Origin: Simmondsia chinensis
Lineage: Eukaryota > Streptophyta > Magnoliopsida > Caryophyllales > Simmondsiaceae
Assembly: GCA_018398585.1 (NCBI GenBank)
Contig: JAGTTD010000024.1
Coordinates: 8,336,071 to 8,400,070 of the forward strand
DNA: 64,000 bases
Reading direction: 5' to 3'
Of this stretch, positions 34,761 through 45,799 are shown piece after piece; position 1 is the stretch's first letter, and every line of letters starts with the position of its first letter. Below the pieces are notes generated by a model that saw nothing but the letters and a program-made list of their open reading frames with translations, made no database searches and had not been told where the DNA came from. Made by a program: the position numbers and the translations under genes.

Positions 34761-35969
34761 GATTGTGAACTCTAAACTTAAATTGTTTGCTAAAAGTAAG
34801 AAAAGTAATCATGTATGTTATATAACTTGTTTTGTATTTTTTGATTTCAAACTGGTTGTTATACTTTTGCATTGCAATCATTGAAGGTATCGCTTACTTG
34901 TCTGTTCTGATATGCTCGCTATGATATGATATGTCTTAGTGCATGAAGAGCACTAAGAGATGCTTAGAGTTCTCTAGGTTGTTGCTAGTATATCTACTAA
35001 GTTGAAAAGAACTTTCAGAATGTTAAACTAGACTAAAGAATTAGTTAGATGCCAGATTTGGACATTGGATATCAAACTTATTCTAGTATTAGATACTTGA
35101 ATTGTCAACTGTTGTAAAGATGATTAGCTATTTGAAAGAAGTGTTCGGTTAGAAAACTAGTAGCATGAGAATGACTAGTGAAAAGATGAGAGACACAAGA
35201 TTGTGTTACGAACGTTTAGTTCAAGAGCGTGTTATATGTTGTCGGCTTACTAAATTGAACTGAAATTCTTGATGCAAATATTGATAACCAATCTCAACAG
35301 GATATGATCCTAACTTGCCTATCATTGTCTTTCAATCGGTTTAGGTTGGATACATTGAATAATAGAGATTGTTCATTGTTTGAACTGGCGAAGTACAGTT
35401 TGAGAGAAATGGTATCATGAGAACTAAGGGAAGAGTTCACTTAGTATAAGCATCTATCTCAAAAACTAGAGACCTAAAGGGGCTAAAGTAAAATATGAGT
35501 CAAAATAGTTTTGTCTCTTTTATAAAAGCACTGGACATTAGTATTTAAAAGGAATTGCCTAGGTATTTAGATATTGTTGTTGCCAATATTGGAAAGCCAA
35601 CATGATAAGGTATTCGATATTATGTCTCCTCTAGTTGTGACTAGTAGGTAATCCACTAGTATTCCAGTGAGTGGGCTTTTGGTAATGGCACTACGAGATA
35701 GCAGTTTAAGGGAATCAATGTAGTTTTATATTTAAGTAACTATCTTAATATACTCTAGAAATTTGATTTCTATTTACTATTTATTTTTAAGTAGTCCTTT
35801 CAGTTATTTTTTAGAAAAATAGACTGATGGTTATGTAAATAAATCGTTTATTTAAAGGTACATTTGTAGATAGTTTACTTATTTTAATCAAAACTATGTT
35901 AATGGTAGTTTATTAGTCTAATACAAGCTAGACTATGTAATCATATAAAAAAAGAATTTCTTAAAGACC
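34761..35969 (+). other. Degenerate interior of element E (gag/protease position)
   Basis: By position this should hold gag and protease. No motif could be read in any frame; stops are dense throughout. Confidence 0.5.
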
Positions 35970-37782
35970 AAATAGCTTATAAGTGGCACTTGATCTTAGG
36001 TCACATTATTCTAGTATGATTTAAAACTGGTTTGGTTTGTCTTATGGGGTCATTAAGTATTATAATGATAATTGGCATGGGAATCATGTTTGAATTAATG
36101 GTGACTAAAAGAGCCTTTAAGGGTAAAGGAAATAGTGACACTAGGCTACAAGAACTTGTTTATAAAATGTTAATGGACTGCTAAAAGTTCAAGCAAGCGG
36201 AAGCAATGAGTATTTCATAAAATGTTTGTGAATGACTATTCGATAAGTTGATATATGGATATATGTTTGAAAAGTTCAAAGAATCAAGAACTAAAGTTGG
36301 GATCAGTTAGATAATTATTTCTAGTCATTTTGATTAGATCGAAGTGGAGGATTTCATGAGAATTTTTATTTTTTCTTACTGTAAAGTGTTGTAGAAAGAA
36401 TCAATAATGTGTTATTGAAATATGGTAAGATTCATATGATGATCACATCCACATATCAAAAGGTTTGTTATGTAAGAGGTTTTAGAAAGTGTTCTAAAAG
36501 TATAGTAGATAGCTTGAGTTGGACAGATTGACATTATGAGATACTATGTCTCAACAGTATGATACAACATATAGTATAGATGTTGTATTAAATATATCTT
36601 CAACCACCTTGTTGTTATATAAAATATATGAGAGCTTTGATGTAGTAGGAGAATGGTCAGGGTCACCTGAAGGATTCATATCTTTACTCTTAATGGTTAA
36701 GTAAGATGATGAATCTGATCCTTTAGACTACAATAAAACTCTTAAGTATAAAGATGCAAACCAATTGGTCAAGGCAATTAAAAGCTAAGTTGAAGTAATT
36801 GTATTAGCTAAATATTGGAACTCCTAGAGGCGTTGAAAAAGATTAAGTCCATTAGATTGGATCTGAATGGATCTACAAGAATAAAGAGTAGAGTGGACGA
36901 GAAGGATGAGACCTTCTAGGCTAGATTGATGGCAGCGGGTTATACACAAGAGGAAGGAATCATCTTTGATAAAACCTTCTAGCGAGATGTTATATTCAAG
37001 TCCATTAGTATGCTCTTAACCAATTTATCTCATTGTGATGAGACATGGAAAATGGGAATCAAGACGACGTTCCCTGAATGGTCATCTTAAAAAGTTATGC
37101 ATATGATATATCTAGACAAGCTTGTTGCCAAACATCAGGAGCATATAGTATACAAACTGAGTTAGTCTATTAGTAGAATCTTGTTCATTGAATAGTAGAT
37201 TCGATGACATCTAATCAAGTCCTAGGGATTTGAATTAATGGTTAGTAAACCATGAGTGTGCTAGTGACATGACCAGAAAGTGGAGACTTTCTAAGTGTCA
37301 TATATAGATGGGATTCTACTCATTGAGAATGGTATGGAATTATAATGAGACTATTAAGGTTTAGTTGTCCAGTTAGTTAAAAAGTGGTAGACCTAATATG
37401 AGCACACTATATTCTTAGGATCAAGTTTATGCGAGATTCAAAAGAAAGTATATGAGTTTGTCATGGTTCGTTTGTTTTAAAATAGAGTTTAGACATTTGA
37501 CATTAGAATTCCTATTTACTCTTGTAGTGGGAGTCATTAGATGGTAAAGAGTGAAGCAGTCTTATATTGCTTATTTTACTATGGAATTTGGGTCCTTGGT
37601 AGCTATGAAGTTGTTGATCAGACTAGTTGACTCAAAAGGTTCCTAGTAGATCAAAGTTTGTGAGCACAGGAATGAGCCAATGATAGATCGGTATTGGTAA
37701 AGTTTTTAGTAAAAGAGTTGATATATTCCTATAGACTAGTTATGTAATGCAGGGCTAATTGGGTTTAGAACAAGTGAGAGAT
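35970..37782 (+). pseudogene. Element E pol remnants and purine tract
   Basis: A WHLILGH scrap near 35975 fits the zinc module before copia integrase. 36830-37180 reads DLNGSTRIKSRVDEKDETF, then ARLMAAGYTQEEGIIFDKTF and DKLVAKHQEHIVYKLS after stops. These are the fingers/palm segments of copia reverse transcriptase (KARLVAKGYTQ-type). The catalytic YVDD block was not found. The purine tract ACAAGTGAGAGAT ends at 37782. Confidence 0.7.
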
Positions 37783-38795
37783 TGTTTGAATTGGTGACCT
37801 GAAAAAATCAATTAGTTAGTTTTAAATATAAAATAAATAAAATTATTTTATTCATTTATTGTTTGAATATATTTTATGAGGCAAACATGCGTGTGATTGT
37901 TTTCTAAAATGTTCCATGAGATGGACATAATCCAAGATGACATGTCAGGTTTGGTTTAGGTGGTCAAAAAGATTGAACCATAGATAGACTTATATCAAAC
38001 TAGTGATAAGTTTTCAAGGCATGTTCGTAGTCGGTGATAAGTTTGGACAACTTGTCGGATAAGACTATGATATGATAATTTTGATGATTTGTCTTAGTCA
38101 TGTGGATAGGGATTTAAGAGTATTATATTGCTGTTGTCAATAAGATTAGGAAACTAAGCAAGACCACTTGAACTATTTGTTTCTTAATTGCTATAAAAAA
38201 TAATTAATTCTATAAGACGATAACTCTAAATCCAAGAAACTATCTTAACTCGTGCATAGATTGTTCGTTGCTTTGATGTGCCAAATAGATTAGTCAAAGT
38301 GCATTGACTTGAATCTTATGTATTTTGGATAATGGCATGAAGTGTTGTGGAAACAGTTTTTTTTTTTTTTTTTTTTACTTGGAATATATAGTCTTTAACG
38401 AGATAAAGATGTCCCCTTTATTGATTCACAAATATACGAACAGATTCTAGAATCTTTTGTCAAAGTATTCCGTATGTTTGACATTTGGAATTAATGCAAA
38501 AAATGTTTATGTATTATTGAATTGTTCGTGAAGGACGAGTCGGGAACTACGGCAAAAATGTGAGAAAATAAACGATAGTGGTCAAAGTTATTTTTACTCA
38601 CGGAAAACTAATAGAGGGGTTAATTACCGCAACAATAGTTATTTGGAAAATTCTTGAGTAAATATATTTAATTGTAAAAGGCAATAAAACTTATTCAGTG
38701 GAATTAAGTTTTACTAAATAGTAATCGATGGTTATGGTGAGATAAAAGGAACATACCCAGTGCCTCAAGGACTCCCGTCTACTTAGGGTCTTTTT

Positions 38796-38822
38796 GGGGG
38801 GGGGGGGGGGGGGGGGGGGGGG
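38796..38822. repeat. Poly-G tract of 27 bases inside the SINE
   Basis: Lies where the SINE body of other copies has CCTACCCCTCCCAGACC on the element strand; probably an expansion of that C-rich site, or an artefact. Confidence 0.9.
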
Positions 38823-38898
38823 CGGATGTACACAGCCTTCCCCCTTCAGGGTGTTAACCTGAAGAGAGGCTGTTTCCTAGTACCCCCAACCTGAGGGT

Positions 38899-38998
38899 AA
38901 GGACTTCCCAATAGGTCGCCTATCATGGTACTACTCTCGCCCAAGCACGCTTAACTTTGGAGTTCTAATGGGATCCGGTGACGGCGTGTTGGTGCCCT
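38899..38998 (-). ncRNA. 5S rRNA-derived sequence (SINE head, not a functional 5S gene)
   Basis: The minus strand carries CACCGGATCCCATTAGAACT and then an uninterrupted 30-base match to plant 5S rRNA covering the A box and intermediate element (starts AAGTTAAGCGTGCTTGGGCG). A diverged C-box region ending TTGGGAAGTCCTTA follows. The last ten or so bases of 5S are missing here but present in the copy at 43039-43203. Internal polymerase III promoter elements are largely kept, which could drive SINE transcription. Confidence 0.88.
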
Positions 38999-39811
38999 CT
39001 TTGGTGGTTATGGTGAGATGATAACCATATTTGATCCATTTGAGCTAGAGTTAGATTATCCTTGCGGTCTCTTTGCAAGCCTCAACTTAAGCATTATTTG
39101 AAAAATATTTATAAATAAATCCATGAAATGAATATATAATATGATAAACATCATATTTTAAAATCAATTAAAAAATATTAAAAAATTAATTATATATGTT
39201 GGGATTGCCGGCAAAATATTTGAATAGTGACTGGACCAAGCTATGTGATTTATATTGTTGTTTATAAGTACAAGGTTTTATCATGAAGAATTTAAGAATT
39301 GGGTTTTGGAACCTGGTTTTCTCCCATGACGAAAACCCTTAAACTGTTTTAGGGGTTCTCTTAGTTAATATTTAGCATAATTATTGTGAAAAATTATTTT
39401 TTGGAAAGATTAAAGGAAAAAAATTTTGTTATGAAATTTTTCCTAAAATAAATATTTTTGGGAGCCCATCCTCCTGATGCTAGAACAGGTCAGGGAGAAA
39501 AATACCATGAGGTATCAAGAATTATTCTACCAATTTCATGTCTTCATGTTAGGATTAGAATTCATGTTCAGGTATGTCTAAATTAAATATTTGATATTTA
39601 ATTAATTTTTTATTTCGTTTATTCTACATATTATGTTTACATGTTTTATTCGATGTTTTTGTTTGTTATATTGTGAACATATTAGAGTAAGATCTAGTTC
39701 TAGTAAATAGTTTATGATTTAAAATTGAGAATTTAAAATTATTTTTTTCGCTGCGCCTGTTCTAGTCAATTTGAAAAAAAAAAAAAAGTCTTTTTTAAAT
39801 ACGTTCCCACA

Positions 39812-40651
39812 ATTCAAAGCCTAATTTGAGCAATCCATGGAGTTTTAAATCTAGATCCAGTATTATAGTGTGTATTTAGGGTTTGTGTATAGGTTTCTGC
39901 CTTAGAAGCCTAAAATTGAGTCTGTAATTTATGATTTGTGTTTGTAATTGGTTTGTAATTATAATATTCATTAACACAATGGAAATATCTCTTTAAAAAT
40001 AGGGAGCCAAGGACTAGGACCATCGTTTTCGAGTTTGAACCTCGTAAAAAAATGTGGTATCGAGTTCTTTGTTGTTCTTGTTTGAGATCTTATGTCTCTA
40101 TTAGTTTTTAGTTGTCTTCATGTTGTAATATCGGTTTACAAAAGCCATTTCAACATAGTGACGCCAACAACAACAATTAACATTGGTCAAATTTGCTTTC
40201 ACCGGTCATTGCCATTAAAAAAAATTAAGTGTATATTTTTGTATATATAAGCTTGGCCATGATGGGCAAATATATATAACATGAAATGTTTTATCCTTTC
40301 AATCTCCCCTACTCTCTTGAGGAAAAATAGTAAGCTTGGTGGTTGTAATTTGAGAATTTTTTGTTGCTGCACATATAGAGGTTCAATAGGTTGTTGAATC
40401 CCGAGAAAGGTACCCATTGAAGTTCAAATATGATATTCATCCAGGAGGGGGAGTTTCCTTTTTAATGATAGCACTTTTGCGTGTCTGAATCTAAAATAGG
40501 CTTTTCTAAAACATTTCTTTATTTAATATGTTTTCATGTTTGAATCAGAGTTGTCAGTTCCTGAACTGATGGTATTTGAACAATATTATATTGCTTTTCT
40601 AGTTTGGTAACTACTGATGTTTTTATATTAATTTTTGATTGATATAAGTTA
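39812..40651. other. Low-copy-looking flank between elements E and F
   Basis: No mobile-element motif and no convincing exon. Contains TTTAGGGTTTGTG near 39875 and T-rich, intron-like texture. It could be 5' intron of the gene whose promoter lies at 29444-29637, but this is only inference. Confidence 0.35.
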
Positions 40652-41212
40652 TGTTCTATTATGGTCTCATTAAATTCGTATATCCACTATGTGATATAAC
40701 TTAGTTTCATTAGTTCCTAAGAATTGATAGACCACAGTGTCATGACTAAAATAAAGATAAAAATTGTCTGAGAATTTCTATTCGAGAAATTAGGATGATG
40801 TTTGTTGGTTTTAGCCACTCCCCTTGTTTAGGTTCGTAGAGGCAAAGCTAGGTCATTATATTCTAATTTGGGGAATATAAATTCTCGACGATTTTAGTTG
40901 ATATAGTAAATAGTTTTAAATTGATAATTTACTTAATATGGTTAATAATGTTTTGGAAAATATCTTGTATTATTTTAGGTAATAAATAATACTTGCTTTG
41001 TTATAGTACCCGTCGGTTATTAACTGGCTGAATTCCAGTGCGCAGTTTCTACCCGTTCCAGCTGTCATGTGTCATTAGATTGCTACTGCGTGTCCCAATC
41101 TGCATTGTTGATTGAGCCGTGCCTTTTGCTTTATAACCCTTGTTTGCTTAGGGTTTTCTTTGGACAGTAAGCAAAAGACCCAAAGAGCCTCATTTTGGCT
41201 CTAGAAAACAAA

Positions 41213-41251
<39 letters not shown>

Positions 41252-41709
41252 GGTGAGAGGAAGATTGAGTTAGACAGAGAGACATTTAGAGAGAGAAAAA
41301 GAGCTGATGAAGAAAAAGAAGAAGACAACGGCGAACCTGTGGAGCTCGATTGCTTAGTTTGAAGGCGGGGACTCGGTGATGTAGTCCCTGTTGATGGTTT
41401 TCTTTAGTAATCCAGCTAGGGTTTTAGAGATCGACTTTCTCTTGTTCTTTCTCGTATTCTTGCTTTAAATCTCTGTGGTAGGTAAAACTAAATTACTGAT
41501 AGTGGATTGACTCCTCTAAAAATGGAGGCCTGTGGATGTAGGCTCATTTAGGAGCTGAACCATGTATATCGCGTGTATTCTTTTTTTTAGTGTTTTCGGG
41601 TTTAATTTATGCATTGTTTCGATTGTGGGTTTTTGGTTGCTCAATGCTTGGACAAGATTCATTTTTTTCAGTTGGGTTCAAGACGAATTTAGGGCTCAGA
41701 TTCATAACA
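40652..41709 (+). repeat. 5' LTR of element F
   Basis: TGTTCTATTATGG to ATTCATAACA. Contains a TATA-like TTTATAACCC (about 41131), and a GA microsatellite of about 34 bases at 41215-41248 that is longer than in the 3' LTR. The minus-strand serine-rich frame here is just that microsatellite. Confidence 0.92.
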
Positions 41710-42375
41710 AGTGGCATCTGAGCTTTGGTTATGGAGTCCACTTGCACTGTGAGTAACAAAGCACAACCGAAACAGAACCAGAATGAGTTTCTAAGTTTGA
41801 TTGTCTTATTTTCTCATACCTGGTGTTTCTTTGAAATTAAAGCCTTGCATATTCTTTGGATTTTTCAAAAAAATAAAATAAAATAAAAGAAGTAAGAAAA
41901 ATTAGAAGATCTGTGTAGAAATAGGATCTAGACCGTTTCTTGTTTTTTATGAAATTTTTTGTGTCAAAATTTCCTAATGGATTTAAGAAGAATGATTGTA
42001 TTTCTAAAGAAGACAATCAGTAGCCTTTTGATTTCGAAAAATTTAAGTGTTATTTTTCAAATACGATGTTTGTGACAGTACAATAAAAGCTTGAAAAAAG
42101 AAGATATTCGTGATATAAAACAAAAGGAAGTTTTAAATCACTATCAGTTAATTTTTGTTTTACAATCAAAATTGAGGATTGTTTAGGCATCGGATGTTTT
42201 TTTTTTTTTTTTGACCTACATTGAAGACTTATTTACTATCTATTTTGATTTTTTAAATAGGTGGAGGGTGCTTAGGGTAGAATTTTTCTTGAAAGATGGT
42301 TAGAGGTCAACTATCTTGGCCACAGAACATTGGCTATCCTTGAATGGTTGAGAAAACTTGGTTTTCTCTTGGAAC
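41710..42375 (+). pseudogene. Element F gag start stub and leader
   Basis: After the primer site a frame starts at 41731 with MESTCTVSNKAQPKQNQNEF, reminiscent of a copia gag N-terminus, and is lost within about 30 codons. The rest to the hAT insertion at 42376 is unrecognised. Confidence 0.5.
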
Positions 42376-42773
42376 TAGGGGTTTAAACAAACCAACTTTC
42401 GATGAACTCCTCGTGCTTGAAATCGGTGAAAACTTGTTCATGTTCGTTTTTGAGGCTCGATAGCCTACCAAGTTGAGTTTGAGCAGGTTCGATAAGACTA
42501 TCGAGTCAAGCTCGAACTGAAGTGTTCGGATCGTTAGTTTTCACAAACATCTTGATAAGGGATCGATAAAGGCTCAATAAGAGCTTGATAAAATGCTTGA
42601 TAGCAACTCGATAAAGGCTCATTAAAGCGCTCGATAAGTGTTTATTAAAAACTCGCAAATAATAGCCATATATATATATATATATTGTGTAGATGAATTG
42701 AAGTGGTGAATTGGGAATTCGTTGTTGTGCCAATGAAGAAGGAGCCGACGGTGGTGCCGCACCGAGGTCGTCT

Positions 42774-42830
42774 ATTTATGACAACATAATACCCAGTGCC
42801 TTAAGGGCTCCCACATATGTAGGGTCTGGT
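42774..42830 (-). mobile_element. 57-base SINE tail fragment
   Basis: Only the 3' end of an Au-type SINE (ACCCAGTGCCTTAAGGGCTC on the plus strand), bounded by perfect 11-base duplications CGAGGTCGTCT (42763-42773 and 42831-42841). An extreme 5' truncation. Confidence 0.75.
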
Positions 42831-43038
42831 CGAGGTCGTCTGTTTGATAATTGGAAATTAGGGTTTAGGAAGGTAACTAGGGTTTACCAATACCATGTGA
42901 GAAAATATTTGAGAGAGAATACCCCACTGGTTGCTAATGTATCGTATATAGAAAATCTATACAAAGACAAGATAACAACAAAATATCTAAAGATTATCCT
43001 ACTAATACAATACTAAACATATTATATATTATATATAT

Positions 43039-43203
43039 ACACAACAACAACAAGAAGAAGAAAAACAGGCCCAATGCCTCAAGGGCTCCCGTATAAGCAG
43101 GGTCTGAGAGGGGAGGATGCACCTAGTCTTACCTCTTCAAAGTATAACTCTGCCGGGAGGCTGTTTCCGAGGGCCCTCAACCTAAAGAGTTGCAACACGA
43201 GAT
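43039..43203 (-). mobile_element. 5'-truncated SINE with 5S junction
   Basis: On the minus strand it reads CTCGTGTTGCAACTC (3' end of 5S rRNA), then GGTTGAGGGCCCTCGGAAAC, then the Au-type body, and a tail of CTTCTTCTTGTTGTTGTTGT. The same 5S-to-body junction as in 38744-39004, cut off about 12 bases into the 5S segment. No target duplication was seen. Confidence 0.78.
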
Positions 43204-43770
43204 TCATTGTTAAATCAAATTAAGTTGATTTAGCAAATTTAAAATTTTGAAAGCATATATGTTTAGCGGATTATATGTAATTATTAAAGACTACTTTGTA
43301 CAATACTAATCACTGTATACATTAGCAAAAATCAAATTCAAATTGAATTAATTGCACATCAGAGAAATTATGATTTTTTTTCTTCTTCATTTCAAACATT
43401 GTCATCAGTTATTTAAAATGATATTGAAATATTGCCAGTCAATTAAATAATCCGCTAAGGTTAAAGTGGTCAATCTAATAACAATAAAAATAGTGTTAAA
43501 AATAACAATAAATGTTCCAAAAAAAAAAAAAAGCAATGTCAAATGATTAATTAATCAGTATTTGAGACTTATAGTAAAAAAAAAATATTTAAAATGTGTT
43601 ATCTTATAATTTATTTAGATTATTAATTTAGAACATTGATCCTAATTTGAGACTCAATAATTTTATTATTTAAAAGAGATTATTAATTTACCAAATATTA
43701 ATTTAAAAAGGTTCTATTATTTGTTATAATGAAGAATTTTGCATATTATAAGTCTTAAAAAATTCCATTG

Positions 43771-43834
<64 letters not shown>

Positions 43835-45799
43835 GTATAATCCAACTCTAATTTTTTTTCCCCAAAAAATAACCAAATTCTAAAATTTTATTTTAAAAAA
43901 ATACTAAATTGGAGGCTGAGTGTGGCGCATGGTATGACGCTTCGACGAGATATTTTTTTTCTAAGTATTTTTGGTTTGGCTAGTTTCTTTTCCCATCAAT
44001 GTCTCAATATACCTAAGGGATAATTTTTTATCTTAAAAATAATCTATAAAATCTATTTTAATAATTTGAAGTCACCAGTCAAGATTTAAGATGATTCAAA
44101 ACCTAAATTAACCTAGTTTGGTTGATTCAAAACCTAAGAAGAGCTGACTAGATTAAAACTCGGTCCTATCTAGCTCGAGGTTTGACTTGATTTAATTGAT
44201 CTAAAGTTGAAGATAATTTCAACCCAAAAGAACCTAAATTAAAATACACAGAGACGTAAAATGTCCTAATCTGATTTTCTAGAAATTAAAACAAATGGAA
44301 CATATTATGGTCCAACTCAAGCTTCACCCAACTTCGAGATGGGCTGAATAAAAAATAATTCAACTCAATTTACTTAAGATTACTCGAACTTGTTATGATT
44401 CCAACTCAATTATTATAGTATATCAAAATTTTAAGAATATATGTAACTTTATAGAACATGGCTACATATGTAAAATGTAGATAATCTATGAGTACAGTAA
44501 TCATTTACCACATTTAGCAATTTTTGTCTAAACTTCAATGAGTTATTATTAAAATGCAATACACCTGATCGAGTTGGATAGTACCTAAATAATAAAATTT
44601 TAAAACATTAAAGTATATTAATCATTATATATACATAAAATGTTAGATTATCTAAATAAGAAACCTTTTAAACCACATATATCAAATATAAAAAATTATT
44701 GTACACAAATTTAATGTATAATATATTTTTTCAAATATAATTAAATAATAAATAATTATATTTATAATATTAAATATATATTATTTTTTTAATATAATAT
44801 TACACTTAATATTAATAATTTAATAAAATAATAATATTAAAATATAATTAATTCAAACTTTCCATCGGGGGATTTTGTTGCCTCTTTAATGGATTGGAAG
44901 TTCACATACTCAAGCTCAAGTTCTTCCTCTGTCAGACTTTTCTTTTTCCTTCAACTTATCTCCTCCCTCTCAAAATTTTTCTCTTAAAATTTAACTTCAA
45001 CTTTTTAAAATTTAACTTCAACTCTTTTTCAACACCCACTTCAACTCTTGAATATTATAAATTTTTGCTTCCTTATCAATCTAAGTGTGAAAAACAAAGA
45101 TTAGAGTTCTAAAGTGTTCAGATAAGTCTATTATTATAATTTTTATTTACTATTTTTATTAGTGAAGAAAAATATTATGTAAAGAAAAGAAAAGAAAATA
45201 TGTAGTTTATTTTCTTTTTTATGGTTTTATTATTTTTATTGTAATACATTGTTTTAAAACGAAAATTTGTTCATGATTACATAGTAATATTATACCTGTA
45301 TAGAGTTTTTATGTAGATTTTGATATCCACTATTTTAAAAGAAATGTAATACGTAGTGATTTTTGAAAAAAAAAAACATTATTGGTGTTCATTTAGTGTA
45401 TACTTATGGTCTATAATATGCATGCATAATATGTAAAATATATAATATATGGTGTTTCTTATATTTTTATAATTTAAATATTTTTATTTTTATATGGTAT
45501 TTCCTAGATGAAAATTTACTAACTTATATATGTAATATTGTTTTTGAGGCACTGAGATTATTGTTGTTGTAGTATATGTAATATTACATTACTATAGTGT
45601 TTATATGATTAGTTGTACCATTATGAATTTCAATATCCACTATTTTAAAAGAAATGTAATATATTGTAGTTTTTGATAAATATCTTATTGGTTTTTTTTT
45701 TTTTATAATATATGTTGATTTTAATATTATTTTAATATTACGTTTGTATAATATGTTAAATAATTAATATATGTTGACTTTTATATATTCAAGTGCTCT
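43204..45799. other. AT-rich hAT interior upstream of the transposase
   Basis: No gene supported. Contains an AT dinucleotide array of about 58 bases (43773-43830) and several AT-rich palindromic stretches. Probably transposon 5' noncoding sequence with later insertions. Confidence 0.5.

Larger units (their letters stand above)
38744..39004 (-). mobile_element. SINE with 5S-rRNA-derived head and Au-type body
   Basis: Flanked by perfect 15-base duplications TGGTTATGGTGAGAT (38729-38743 and 39005-39019), the mark of LINE-assisted retroposition. On the minus strand it starts with a nearly full 5S rRNA sequence. A short stretch resembling a tRNA B box follows (GGTTGGGGG...GGAAACAGCCTCT). Then comes the body known from plant Au SINEs (GAAGGCTGTGTACATCC, AGACCC..., GCACTGGG) and a short T-rich tail. 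A run of 27 G on the plus strand (38796-38822) replaces a C-rich site of the body. The body call is from memory of the family. Confidence 0.88.
29638..39811 (+). mobile_element. Copia element E with two nested insertions in its LTRs
   Basis: LTRs begin TGTTGG / TGTTTG and end CCCAACA / CCCACA. Flanking five bases are ATTCT and ATTCA (4 of 5 match). A primer site TGGTATCAGAGCC is at 32909-32921 and a purine tract ACAAGTGAGAGAT just before 37783. Subtracting the mini-element (1513+5) and the SINE (261+15) leaves LTRs of 1751 and 1753 bases. The interior has only scraps of integrase, reverse transcriptase and RNase H, full of stops. Confidence 0.92.
37783..39811 (+). repeat. 3' LTR of element E, interrupted by a SINE
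   Basis: TGTTTGAATTGG to TTCCCACA. The SINE at 38744-39004 is flanked by 15-base direct repeats. With it removed the length is 1753, matching the 5' LTR's 1751 once that one is cleared. Confidence 0.9.

Noticed and set aside
38899..38998. A functional 5S rRNA gene
   Set aside because: The 3' end is missing, the C box has diverged, and it is fused to a SINE body inside target duplications.
41131..41328. Minus-strand serine/leucine-rich frame
   Set aside because: Produced by the GA microsatellite in element F's LTR; the same artefact recurs at 53853-54056.
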